Positions 1-5,636 of a DNA stretch of 10,437 nucleotides are shown one piece after another (position 1 is the first letter of the stretch; each line of letters begins with the position of its first letter). The notes under the pieces are model-generated. The model saw only the letters and a list, made by a program, of their open reading frames with translations, did not search any database and had not been told where the DNA came from. This DNA comes from VBCK01 sp036270655 (GTDB lineage Bacteria; Pseudomonadota; Gammaproteobacteria; Burkholderiales; Burkholderiaceae_F): positions 1-10,437 of the forward strand of contig DATBCD010000118.1 of NCBI GenBank assembly GCA_036270655.1, in the 5' to 3' direction. The translations under genes were made by a program, and so were the position numbers.

Positions 1-238
1 TCAGCTGCGTGATATTGGAGCGCACGCAGGTCATTTTTTCTGCGCATTCGCTCAGGCTGAGCGGCTCGCCGGCCTGCGCCAGATGGGTCAGGACGCCGAA
101 CTTCGGACCGGACAGGCCCACCTTGCCCAAGGCGTCTTCCAGGCGCCCCTCGACCACCTGCGCGGCGTGCAACAGCGACTGCATCAGCTCGGCCGCCGCC
201 GGCTCCGCGTCGTGGGTTGGTTTGCGAATTATGTTCAT
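1..238 (-). CDS. MarR-family repressor (MarR-A), N-terminal 79 residues, runs off left edge
   Basis: This is the first part of a MarR-type winged-helix transcriptional repressor, a family that binds palindromic operators as dimers and releases DNA on binding a small ligand or on oxidation. The reading frame starts at an ATG at 238-236. It contains the N-terminal dimer helix (residues about 13-40), the helix beginning GLSGPKFGVLTHL (41-53) and the recognition helix ending CVRSNITQL (71-79), where the window stops. Two cysteines, C65 and C71, lie in or beside the DNA-binding helices. No Shine-Dalgarno sequence precedes the ATG; the promoter lies immediately upstream, so the message may be leaderless. 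The missing C-terminus appears to be the fragment at 10221-10437: the two share TQL and join without a gap to give 147 residues, a normal MarR length. Its ligand and full set of targets cannot be read from the sequence. Family assignment is firm; the specific role is unknown. Confidence 0.88.
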   Translation of the reverse strand, partial: MNIIRKPTHDAEPAAAELMQSLLHAAQVVEGRLEDALGKVGLSGPKFGVLTHLAQAGEPLSLSECAEKMTCVRSNITQL

Positions 239-274
239 GTATGAATTATACAGATGTGATACGCCGCCTGTCAA
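233..274 (-). promoter_or_regulatory. Consensus sigma-70-type promoter of MarR-A with overlapping operator
   Basis: On the minus strand, TTGACA (274-269) and TATAAT (250-245) are both perfect consensus hexamers separated by 18 bp. The expected transcription start, about 7 nt after the -10 box, falls on or next to the A of the MarR-A ATG at 238, leaving no room for a ribosome-binding site. Plus-strand bases 234-245 (TTCATGTATGAA) form a palindrome with arms TTCAT and ATGAA, and 238-252 form another (TGTAT, 5-bp spacer, ATACA). Both cover the -10 region and the start codon, as expected of an autorepressor site. The promoter elements are seen directly; operator function is inferred from family behaviour. 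Confidence 0.78.
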
Positions 275-351
275 CAGCGCACCACCCTGCCCCGCCAGAC
301 CCGCCCGGATCGGCCGTCCTGCCACGTGCGCCCCCGCGCGGTCTGCGAGGC

Positions 352-1101
352 TCACACCTGCGCGAACCCGCCGTCGACGAACAATTCCGCTCCGGTAACG
401 TAGCTGCTGTCGTCGGACGCGAGAAACACGACGGCTTTGGCGATCTCGTCGGGAATGCCGAGCCGCCCGAGGGGGACACTGGCGGCAATCATCTTTGCGC
501 GTTGCTGGCCGGTTTCAGAGGAGGCCAGCAGTCCGGTCAGCCCGGGCGTGTCGATCGAGCCCGGGCTCACCGCGTTCACTCGAATGCGTCGGTCCTTCAG
601 GTCGGTGGTCCAGGTCCGCGCGAATGAGCGCACGGCGGCTTTGGTGGCGCTATAGACGCTGTTCGACGACAACCCCTTGCTGCCGACGATCGACGAATTC
701 AGGATGATGGAGGCGCCGTCCGGAAGCAGCGCAAGCGCTTTCTGCACCGTGAAAAGCAGGCCCTTCACATTGATGTCGAAGATCGAGTCGTAAAGCTCCT
801 CGGTTATCTTGCCGAGGTGGCCGTACTTCGCAATACCGGCATTGGCGAACACGATGTCGAGCCTGCCCTTTTCGCGCTTGATCTGCGCGAAGAGGCGATC
901 GAGGTGCTCCAGGTTGGCCACGTCTCCCGACACGGCCGTCACATTGGATCCGATCTGCGCGACTGCCGCGGCCAGCTCCGCCTCGCGACGCCCGGTGATG
1001 AAGACGTATGCGCCTTCGGCGGCGAAGCGCTTCGCTGACGCAAGCCCGATGCCGCTGCTTCCGCCCGTTACCAGTGCAATCTTTCCGTCAAGCTTGCCCA
1101 C
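352..1101 (-). CDS. Short-chain dehydrogenase/reductase (classical SDR, 249 aa)
   Basis: This is an NAD(P)-dependent oxidoreductase of the classical SDR family, probably cytoplasmic, interconverting a hydroxyl and a carbonyl group. The Rossmann cofactor motif TGGSSGIG is at residues 12-19 and NAG at 87-89. The catalytic set N111, S137, Y150 and K154 is complete with the usual S-x12-Y-x3-K spacing. TGRR at 36-39 after the second beta strand suggests NADP(H) preference. The C-terminus (YVTGAELFVDGGFAQV) is typical of FabG-like SDRs. I chose the GTG at 1101-1099 because AGGAG lies 6 nt upstream and the resulting protein has the normal length of about 250 residues; the open frame extends further upstream without SDR homology. 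It lies 37 bp after the other SDR on the same strand, so the two are probably co-transcribed. The substrate is unknown. The nearby MaoC and thiolase genes make a 3-hydroxyacyl-CoA or similar intermediate plausible. Confidence 0.93.
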   Translation of the reverse strand: MGKLDGKIALVTGGSSGIGLASAKRFAAEGAYVFITGRREAELAAAVAQIGSNVTAVSGDVANLEHLDRLFAQIKREKGRLDIVFANAGIAKYGHLGKITEELYDSIFDINVKGLLFTVQKALALLPDGASIILNSSIVGSKGLSSNSVYSATKAAVRSFARTWTTDLKDRRIRVNAVSPGSIDTPGLTGLLASSETGQQRAKMIAASVPLGRLGIPDEIAKAVVFLASDDSSYVTGAELFVDGGFAQV

Positions 1102-1138
1102 CGACTTCTCCTGGTTGATGTATGTTTGATGTGGTCGA

Positions 1139-1960
1139 TCAGGCTCGGGGCGACGCGAGCGCGGCAATCCCGTACCGCGGCGCGGGCATCGAATTGCCGA
1201 AGCGTGCCGAGATGGTCCGGCGCGCGGCTTCCAGGCGCGACCAGTCTTCCTCATTCTGCAGGCTGGGAATCGTCACCAGCTCGCCCTGGTCGAGCCCGAC
1301 CAGCGCCGCATCGACCAAATCTTGCGTCGACATCACGATCGACGCAGGCAGGTTCTGGTAGGGCAAGCCGGCCTTTTCCCAGATCTCGGTGGCGGTCGCG
1401 CCCGGCACCACGGTCTGGATGCGGATGCCCTTTTCTGCCAGCTCGTGCTGCAGCGAATGGCCCAGCGCAATCACATACGCCTTGGTTGCGCCGTACACGC
1501 CATTGAGCGTCTCGGGTGAGACGCCCACTACCGAGGCGATGTTGATGATGGTGCCTGCGCCACGCTCGACGAACGCAGGCGCGGCGGCATAGGTCAGACG
1601 CGTGAGCGCCGTGATGTTGAGCGCGATCATGCTGTCCATCTGTTCGACGTCGGCATTGAGCAGCTTCGCAACGGAGGCGGTGCCCGCGTTGTTGACGAGC
1701 ATCGTGATGCGGCTGTCGTGCCGCAGGATCCTTTCCACGTTCGCCAGATCGTCCTTGTCGTTGAGGTCCGCCGGCAGCGCCGTGACCGATCGTTCAGTCT
1801 CGGTCGCCAGACCGCTGCAGACCGCCTCGAGTCGGGCCCGGTTGCGCGCGACCAGGATCAGGTCGTAGCCGCGCTTTGCCAGACGGTCGGCATAAACAGC
1901 GCCGATACCTCCGGAGGCACCCGTGATCAGGGCGGTTCCTTTCGAGGGCGAAATGTTCAT
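1139..1960 (-). CDS. Short-chain dehydrogenase/reductase (DltE/YqjQ-like SDR, 273 aa)
   Basis: This is a second NAD(P)-dependent SDR, of the type with a longer C-terminal tail seen in general-purpose oxidoreductases (COG0300-like). The cofactor motif TGASGGIG is at residues 13-20, NNAG at 90-93, and the catalytic residues are N115, S143, Y156 and K160. The VARN at 37-40 suits NADP(H) binding. The region after residue 205 diverges from FabG-like SDRs and ends in a poorly conserved tail. The start at ATG 1960-1958 is supported by AAGGAG about 7 nt upstream; an upstream in-frame ATG at 1984 lacks such a site. The gene leads the minus-strand SDR pair and is divergent from MarR-B, whose operator region lies between them, so MarR-B probably controls it. 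The substrate is unknown. The family call is secure. Confidence 0.92.
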   Translation of the reverse strand: MNISPSKGTALITGASGGIGAVYADRLAKRGYDLILVARNRARLEAVCSGLATETERSVTALPADLNDKDDLANVERILRHDSRITMLVNNAGTASVAKLLNADVEQMDSMIALNITALTRLTYAAAPAFVERGAGTIINIASVVGVSPETLNGVYGATKAYVIALGHSLQHELAEKGIRIQTVVPGATATEIWEKAGLPYQNLPASIVMSTQDLVDAALVGLDQGELVTIPSLQNEEDWSRLEAARRTISARFGNSMPAPRYGIAALASPRA

Positions 1961-2076
1961 GTGCTTCTCCTTGATGCCGTCCATGGGCGAGTCTTCCTTC
2001 ACGATGAGCAAAGGGTTAGTGAATGGATTCGACGGACGACGGCCATTGCACAGGCGCCGGCCGGCCAGAAGAAAAC

Positions 2077-2111
2077 TTGCATATACAAATATTGTAGGTA
2101 CAATAGATCGC
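2077..2111 (+). promoter_or_regulatory. Divergent control region with MarR-type palindrome and MarR-B promoter
   Basis: This AT-rich patch stands out in GC-rich surroundings. Bases 2090-2105 form a perfect inverted repeat: TATTGTA, GG, TACAATA. The left arm pairs again with TACAA at 2084-2088 around an ATA spacer, so three half-sites are laid out in tandem. TACAAT at 2099-2104 is a good -10 box for MarR-B, and TTGCAT at 2077-2082 is a weak -35 at 16 bp. The expected start of transcription falls at or next to the ATG at 2112, so this message too may be leaderless. The position between divergent MarR-B and SDR genes is the classic site for a repressor controlling both directions. The repeat is seen directly; the regulatory role is inferred. 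Confidence 0.65.
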
Positions 2112-2570
2112 ATGGAAGATCCTGTCAAGCCAAGGGGCTGCACCAATTTCAAGCTGCGCCAGCTGGGGCGGATCGTGACGCGTCACTACGACGGATACGT
2201 GGGGCGCTCCGGCCTGAGGAACACGCAGTACTCCCTGCTGTCTCACGTGTTGCTCGCGGGGCCGATCCGGCCATGCGATCTGGCGCAACGCATGGGCATG
2301 GACGCGTCGACCCTGACCCGCAATCTGCAGCCGCTGATCGCGCAGGGGTGGTTGCGGCTGGGGCCGGGCGAAGACGCGCGCTCCCGCCTGGTGGAAGTCA
2401 CGGATGCGGGACGGGCCAAGCGGGTGGAAGGTCAGCGCGCGTGGAAGGAGGCGCAGCTTGCCTTGAATGCGCGCCTCGGGTGTGAGCGCGTGGCGGCGCT
2501 GCACGCGCTGATTGACGATTGCTTGGAGCGGCTGGCCGACGAAAAGGCCGACGCGACACAGGACGGCTAA
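2112..2570 (+). CDS. MarR-family winged-helix transcriptional regulator (MarR-B, 152 aa)
   Basis: This is a complete MarR-type regulator. Residues 13-30 form the N-terminal dimerisation helix. Residues 35-100 form the winged helix, with the recognition helix MDASTLTRNLQPL at 63-75 and a wing built around GEDARSRLVEVTDAG (86-100), which keeps the family's D-x-R signature. The C-terminal helices (about 101-145) complete the dimer interface. The ATG at 2112 has no Shine-Dalgarno sequence and follows a -10 box by only 7 nt, so leaderless translation is likely; the frame is open upstream but without homology. It is divergent from the two SDR genes and is followed 39 bp downstream by MaoC and thiolase genes, so it probably represses both units until a pathway metabolite appears. 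It is clearly a different protein from MarR-A. The ligand is unknown. Confidence 0.9.
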   Translation: MEDPVKPRGCTNFKLRQLGRIVTRHYDGYVGRSGLRNTQYSLLSHVLLAGPIRPCDLAQRMGMDASTLTRNLQPLIAQGWLRLGPGEDARSRLVEVTDAGRAKRVEGQRAWKEAQLALNARLGCERVAALHALIDDCLERLADEKADATQDG

Positions 2571-2609
2571 GGTCGCAGCCGACAACACGGGTCGAAGAGG
2601 AATGCGGCG

Positions 2610-3092
2610 ATGAACGAGCGATACCTGGAAGACTTCGAAGTGGCGCAGACCTTCGGCGGATCTGGTCGGGTTCTGATCGACCAAGGGCGCATCAAGCGCT
2701 TCGCCGCCGAATTCGATCCGCAGCCATTCCATCTCGACGAGCAAGCCGCAAGCGGTTCGATATTTCACGGGCTTGCCGCGAGCGGCTGGCATACCGCCGC
2801 GATCACCATGCGACTGCTTGTCGAAAGCGACTTCAAGCCCGCCGGCGGCATCATCGGAGTCGGCTTCGAGGATCTCCGCTGGCCGCGGCCGGTTCGGCCG
2901 GGCGATGAGCTGCGCGTCCGTAGCGAGGTGCTCGAGGTGCGCTCTTCCCGCTCCAGGCCGGATCAAGGATTGATCAAGGTGAGGATTACCACGTTGAATC
3001 AGAACGACGAACCGGTTCAGATTGCCGTCGGCAATCTGATGGTGCGCAGTCGCTCACATCTGAACAAGGAGGTCGCCGATGTCGCAACATGA
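2610..3092 (+). CDS. MaoC-like hot-dog-fold hydratase/dehydratase (160 aa)
   Basis: This is a MaoC-family single-hot-dog protein, a family that includes (R)-specific enoyl-CoA hydratases and related acyl-thioester dehydratases. The hydratase signature is at residues 36-41 (DPQPFH), retaining the catalytic aspartate D36 and histidine H41, but with Q where classical R-hydratases have N. The GLAASGWHTAA stretch (54-64) matches the second conserved part of the family. The ATG at 2610 is preceded by GAGGAA with a 7-nt gap. Its 3' end overlaps the thiolase start by 14 bp, and the thiolase ribosome-binding site lies inside this gene, so the two are co-translated. The expected role is reversible hydration of a 2-enoyl-CoA, feeding or draining the thiolase step through an SDR. 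The exact substrate, and whether it is a CoA thioester at all, remain uncertain. Confidence 0.9.
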   Translation: MNERYLEDFEVAQTFGGSGRVLIDQGRIKRFAAEFDPQPFHLDEQAASGSIFHGLAASGWHTAAITMRLLVESDFKPAGGIIGVGFEDLRWPRPVRPGDELRVRSEVLEVRSSRSRPDQGLIKVRITTLNQNDEPVQIAVGNLMVRSRSHLNKEVADVAT

Positions 3093-4263
3093 AATCGTGC
3101 TGTGCAACCCGGTCCGCACTGCCATTGGCAGCTATGGCGGCTCATTGAAAGACGTGCCCGCTCCTGCGCTCGGCGCCGTCGTGGTTCGCGAGGCGCTGCG
3201 ACGCTCCGGGCTGGATCCGGCGCAAATCGAAACGGTTGTGATGGGAAATGTGATCCAGGCCGGGACGAAAATGAACCCGGCGCGGCAGGCCGCCGTCGTC
3301 GGCGGCCTGCCCGTGCAGGTCCCCGCGCTCACGGTCAATCGCGTGTGCGGCTCGGGGGCGCAGGCGATCGCCAGCGCCTCGCTCGAAATCCTTTCCGGTT
3401 ATGCGTCGTGCGCCGTCGCCGGCGGAATGGAAAACATGGACCAGGCGCCCTACCTCGTGCCGGGCGGTCGCTGGGGCTATCGGATGGGTGACAGCCAGAT
3501 TTTCGACAGCATGCTTCGTGATGGCCTGAATGACGCGTTCAGCGGGGAGCACTCGGGGTGGCACACCGAAGATCTGGTGAGCCGCTATGGGATCACGCGC
3601 GAGGCGCAGGACCGCTGGGCGGCGCGGTCCCAACAGCGCTTCAGCGCCGCGCAGGCAGCCGGCAAGTTCAAAGACGAGATCGTCGCAGTCGAGGTACCGA
3701 GCCGCAAAGGGCCGGTAAGCTTCGACAAGGATGAGCAGAACCGCCCCGACACCTCGCTCGAGGCGTTGGCCAAGCTCAAACCGGCTTTCCGCAAGGACGG
3801 CACGATTACGGCGGGCAACGCGCCCGGGTTGAACAGCGCCGCTGCGGCGATGATCGTGGCGGATCGTGCGTTTGCCGAGGCGCAGGGGTTGAAGCCGATG
3901 GCCCGGCTGGTTGCGCACGGCGTGGCAGCGGTCGAGCCAGGCATGTTCGGCCTCGGCCCGGTCCCGGCCGTAAGGCTGGCGTTAAAGCGGGCAGGCTGGA
4001 AGATCGGCGATGTTCAGCGCATCGAGATCAATGAGGCGTTTGCAGCCATTGTGCTGGCCTGCATGCGCGAGCTGGAGATCGCCGAGGCGATCGTCAACGT
4101 GGAAGGTGGTTCCATCGCACACGGGCACCCGATCGGCGCGACCGGTGCGGTGCTGACGACCAGGCTGCTGCATTCGATGAAGCGCGACGGTCTGAAGCGC
4201 GGGATGGCGACGATGTGCATCGGCGGCGGTCAGGGAATCGCGCTCGCGCTCGAGCTGCTTTGA
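3079..4263 (+). CDS. Thiolase / acetyl-CoA C-acyltransferase (394 aa)
   Basis: This is a cytoplasmic thiolase that condenses or cleaves acyl-CoA with acetyl-CoA. Its full length is typical of degradative/biosynthetic thiolases. The nucleophile C90 sits in NRVCGSGAQA (87-96). NEAF is at 318-321, H350 in HGHPIGATG (348-356), and the acid/base C380 in CIGGGQG (380-386); the catalytic set is complete. Two conserved spots are altered. The loop usually reading HMG-x-TAEN is EHSGWHTED (157-165), with Ser where Met is common. The GNASGIND motif reads GNAPGLNS (247-254). These changes lie near the CoA/substrate pocket in known thiolases and may mean an unusual acyl substrate. The start at ATG 3079 has a strong AAGGAGGT site within the upstream MaoC gene. 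The 3' end overlaps the convergent dioxygenase gene by 34 bp. Confidence 0.95.
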   Translation: MSQHEIVLCNPVRTAIGSYGGSLKDVPAPALGAVVVREALRRSGLDPAQIETVVMGNVIQAGTKMNPARQAAVVGGLPVQVPALTVNRVCGSGAQAIASASLEILSGYASCAVAGGMENMDQAPYLVPGGRWGYRMGDSQIFDSMLRDGLNDAFSGEHSGWHTEDLVSRYGITREAQDRWAARSQQRFSAAQAAGKFKDEIVAVEVPSRKGPVSFDKDEQNRPDTSLEALAKLKPAFRKDGTITAGNAPGLNSAAAAMIVADRAFAEAQGLKPMARLVAHGVAAVEPGMFGLGPVPAVRLALKRAGWKIGDVQRIEINEAFAAIVLACMRELEIAEAIVNVEGGSIAHGHPIGATGAVLTTRLLHSMKRDGLKRGMATMCIGGGQGIALALELL

Positions 4264-4997
4264 TGCGAGAAGTGCTGGCCTGATTCGGGGGGCGCCTGGA
4301 AGCCCCCCGCGCGGTACGTCAGAACCAGCGTGTCGCGGAAGCCCCCGACCCCCTCCGGCTGGATCGGCGTGGTTTCGTGCACCACGCGCGCATCGTCCAT
4401 CAGCAGTATCGACCAGGGCTCGGTCATCGTGAAGCGCATGCCCGATGGGCCATCGGCCTGAAACACGCGCGTTTCGCCGCCGCGAATGCCGTGTCGCCGC
4501 ACCAGTATCACCGCGACGAAATCGACCCCGTCCCGATGCGCACCCTCCGGCGTCGGGCGCCCGATTCCGCCCTCCGTATCGATGCGGAATTGATGCGCCT
4601 CGATGAACCAGCGATCGACGTGCCTGACCTTCTCGAACAGGGCGCCGATCGACGCGACGAGCCGGCTCCAGACGGCGGCATTGACGATCTGCGGCTCGAT
4701 CGGCTCGAACCAGCGCTCAAGCCCGCCGTGCAGGGCGTTGTAAGACGTGGGTTGCCAGTGAGGCCGGCGCGCAACAGCCGAAAGCGTGCCTGCCGGGAAG
4801 TCCTGCACGAAGCAACTATGCCGCCGCGAACGGTACCGTCCGCCGTCGCGCAGGTAGCTGTCACGCGGCAGACGGGACCACGCATCACTCAACTCGCTCA
4901 ACGGCTCGAAGCCGACATCGAGCGTTGCGAGCGCGTCTGCGGCGGGCAGCAGAACGTAACCTTCGAGCGACAGGCGCTCGAGCACCGCGGACTTCAC
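4230..4997 (-). CDS. 2-oxoglutarate/Fe(II) dioxygenase, isoleucine-4-hydroxylase-like family (255 aa)
   Basis: This resembles the 2OG-Fe dioxygenase family (PF10014 type) that includes L-isoleucine 4-hydroxylase. Such enzymes hydroxylate a free small molecule, often an amino acid, using O2 and 2-oxoglutarate. The signature PTPEGAHRDGVDF (148-160) supplies H154 and D156. The distal iron ligand is H207 in VVHETTPI, and R221 in FRDTLVLTYR probably binds 2-oxoglutarate. The start is best placed at the GTG 4997-4995, which overlaps the stop of the preceding gene (GTGA), indicating translational coupling; no clear Shine-Dalgarno is present. The longer open frame upstream only shadows the preceding gene. 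It is the last gene of the oxidase unit, an unexpected partner for a respiratory cluster. Its serine-rich C-terminal tail is encoded antisense to the last codons of the thiolase. The family is fairly certain; the substrate is unknown. Confidence 0.85.
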   Translation of the reverse strand: MKSAVLERLSLEGYVLLPAADALATLDVGFEPLSELSDAWSRLPRDSYLRDGGRYRSRRHSCFVQDFPAGTLSAVARRPHWQPTSYNALHGGLERWFEPIEPQIVNAAVWSRLVASIGALFEKVRHVDRWFIEAHQFRIDTEGGIGRPTPEGAHRDGVDFVAVILVRRHGIRGGETRVFQADGPSGMRFTMTEPWSILLMDDARVVHETTPIQPEGVGGFRDTLVLTYRAGGFQAPPESGQHFSHQSSSSASAIP

Positions 4998-5470
4998 TTG
5001 GGGCTGTCCGGCGCCTTGGGCGGGGCGGCGTAGGTCGGCGTCTGGGCGAACGCGGGCGGCACCTCCCACATGCGCGCCGCATACCACACCGCCCAGGAAA
5101 TGACGAACAGCGCCATTACCCACACCCACACCGGGATCGACGAGCGCGCCTCCGCATGGCGCGGATCGAACGGATCGTCGGCGCTGAAGGCATCCAACTT
5201 GAGGTGGATCTGACCGCGGCGCGTCGAGTTCGGACGCAGGCCGGCGACAGCGACGCCCGGCCCGTTCTGCACGTTGAACGGGATCTCCTCGTAGCCCTCG
5301 CGGCCGTTCTGCCCGACCGCGCGCACGATCAGCCGATGGGGCCCGTCGGGCAGATCAAGCGTATCGAGTCGCACGTCGGCCGGCAGCGGCTGGTCGATGA
5401 TCGGCTCAGCGCGATCATCCAGGTAGATGCGCACGCGCAGCGTCAGTGCGGAAGTGGCTGCTGCCCCCAT
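4994..5470 (-). CDS. Ig-like-domain protein with a single membrane anchor, in oxidase operon (158 aa)
   Basis: I do not recognise a named family. Residues about 8-95 look like a beta-sandwich of the bacterial Ig-like type, with alternating hydrophobic strands, the turn DLPDGPHRLIVRAVGQNG (39-56) and a final strand near 86-93. A strong membrane helix follows at about 112-134 (IPVWVWVMALFVISWAVWY), then a Pro/Ala-rich tail of about 20 residues. There is no N-terminal signal peptide, so the anchor lies near the C-terminus and topology is uncertain. The ATG at 5470 has an AAGGAT site upstream and lies 1 bp past the preceding stop. Its own stop overlaps the dioxygenase start. Its place directly after the oxidase subunits suggests an accessory or assembly subunit of the oxidase; this is inferred from context alone. 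Confidence 0.75.
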   Translation of the reverse strand: MGAAATSALTLRVRIYLDDRAEPIIDQPLPADVRLDTLDLPDGPHRLIVRAVGQNGREGYEEIPFNVQNGPGVAVAGLRPNSTRRGQIHLKLDAFSADDPFDPRHAEARSSIPVWVWVMALFVISWAVWYAARMWEVPPAFAQTPTYAAPPKAPDSPK

Positions 5471-5471
5471 G

Positions 5472-5636
5472 CTACTGATCCTTCCGCAGAATAGTGTACT
5501 TGGAATGCGAGGGGTCGGTCTCTCCGGGGCGGATCAGCATCCGCAGCATCGCCACGAAGCAGCCGAGCGTGATCGCGCCGGCCAGCGCGATGATGATCAC
5601 ATTGCCCCAGAAGGGACCTGCCAGATGATCGTGCAT
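5472..5636 (-). CDS. CcoQ-like small membrane subunit of cbb3-type oxidase (54 aa)
   Basis: This is a very short gene. Its ATG (5636-5634) immediately follows the TGA of the dihaem cytochrome gene (TGAATG), and its TAG is followed at once by the next gene. The product begins MHDHLAGPFWGN, has one membrane helix at about residues 10-36 rich in Ile, Ala and Leu, and ends in a polar tail (PGETDPSHSKYTILRKDQ). Size, single helix and position after the catalytic and cytochrome subunits match CcoQ-type small subunits, which stabilise cbb3 oxidases, but the sequence itself is too short for a firm family call. The alternative frame across the same bases (5443-5640) gives an Arg-rich, structureless peptide and is not supported. 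Confidence 0.75.
   Translation of the reverse strand: MHDHLAGPFWGNVIIIALAGAITLGCFVAMLRMLIRPGETDPSHSKYTILRKDQ

Noticed and set aside
239..351. Intrinsic terminator after the SDR at 352-1101
   Set aside because: CAGACC/GGTCTG arms exist, but the loop is long and no T-run follows, so this is not supported.
2016..2966. A 316-codon minus-strand frame opposite MarR-B and MaoC
   Set aside because: No domain is visible, and both plus-strand genes have clear family motifs and sensible spacing.
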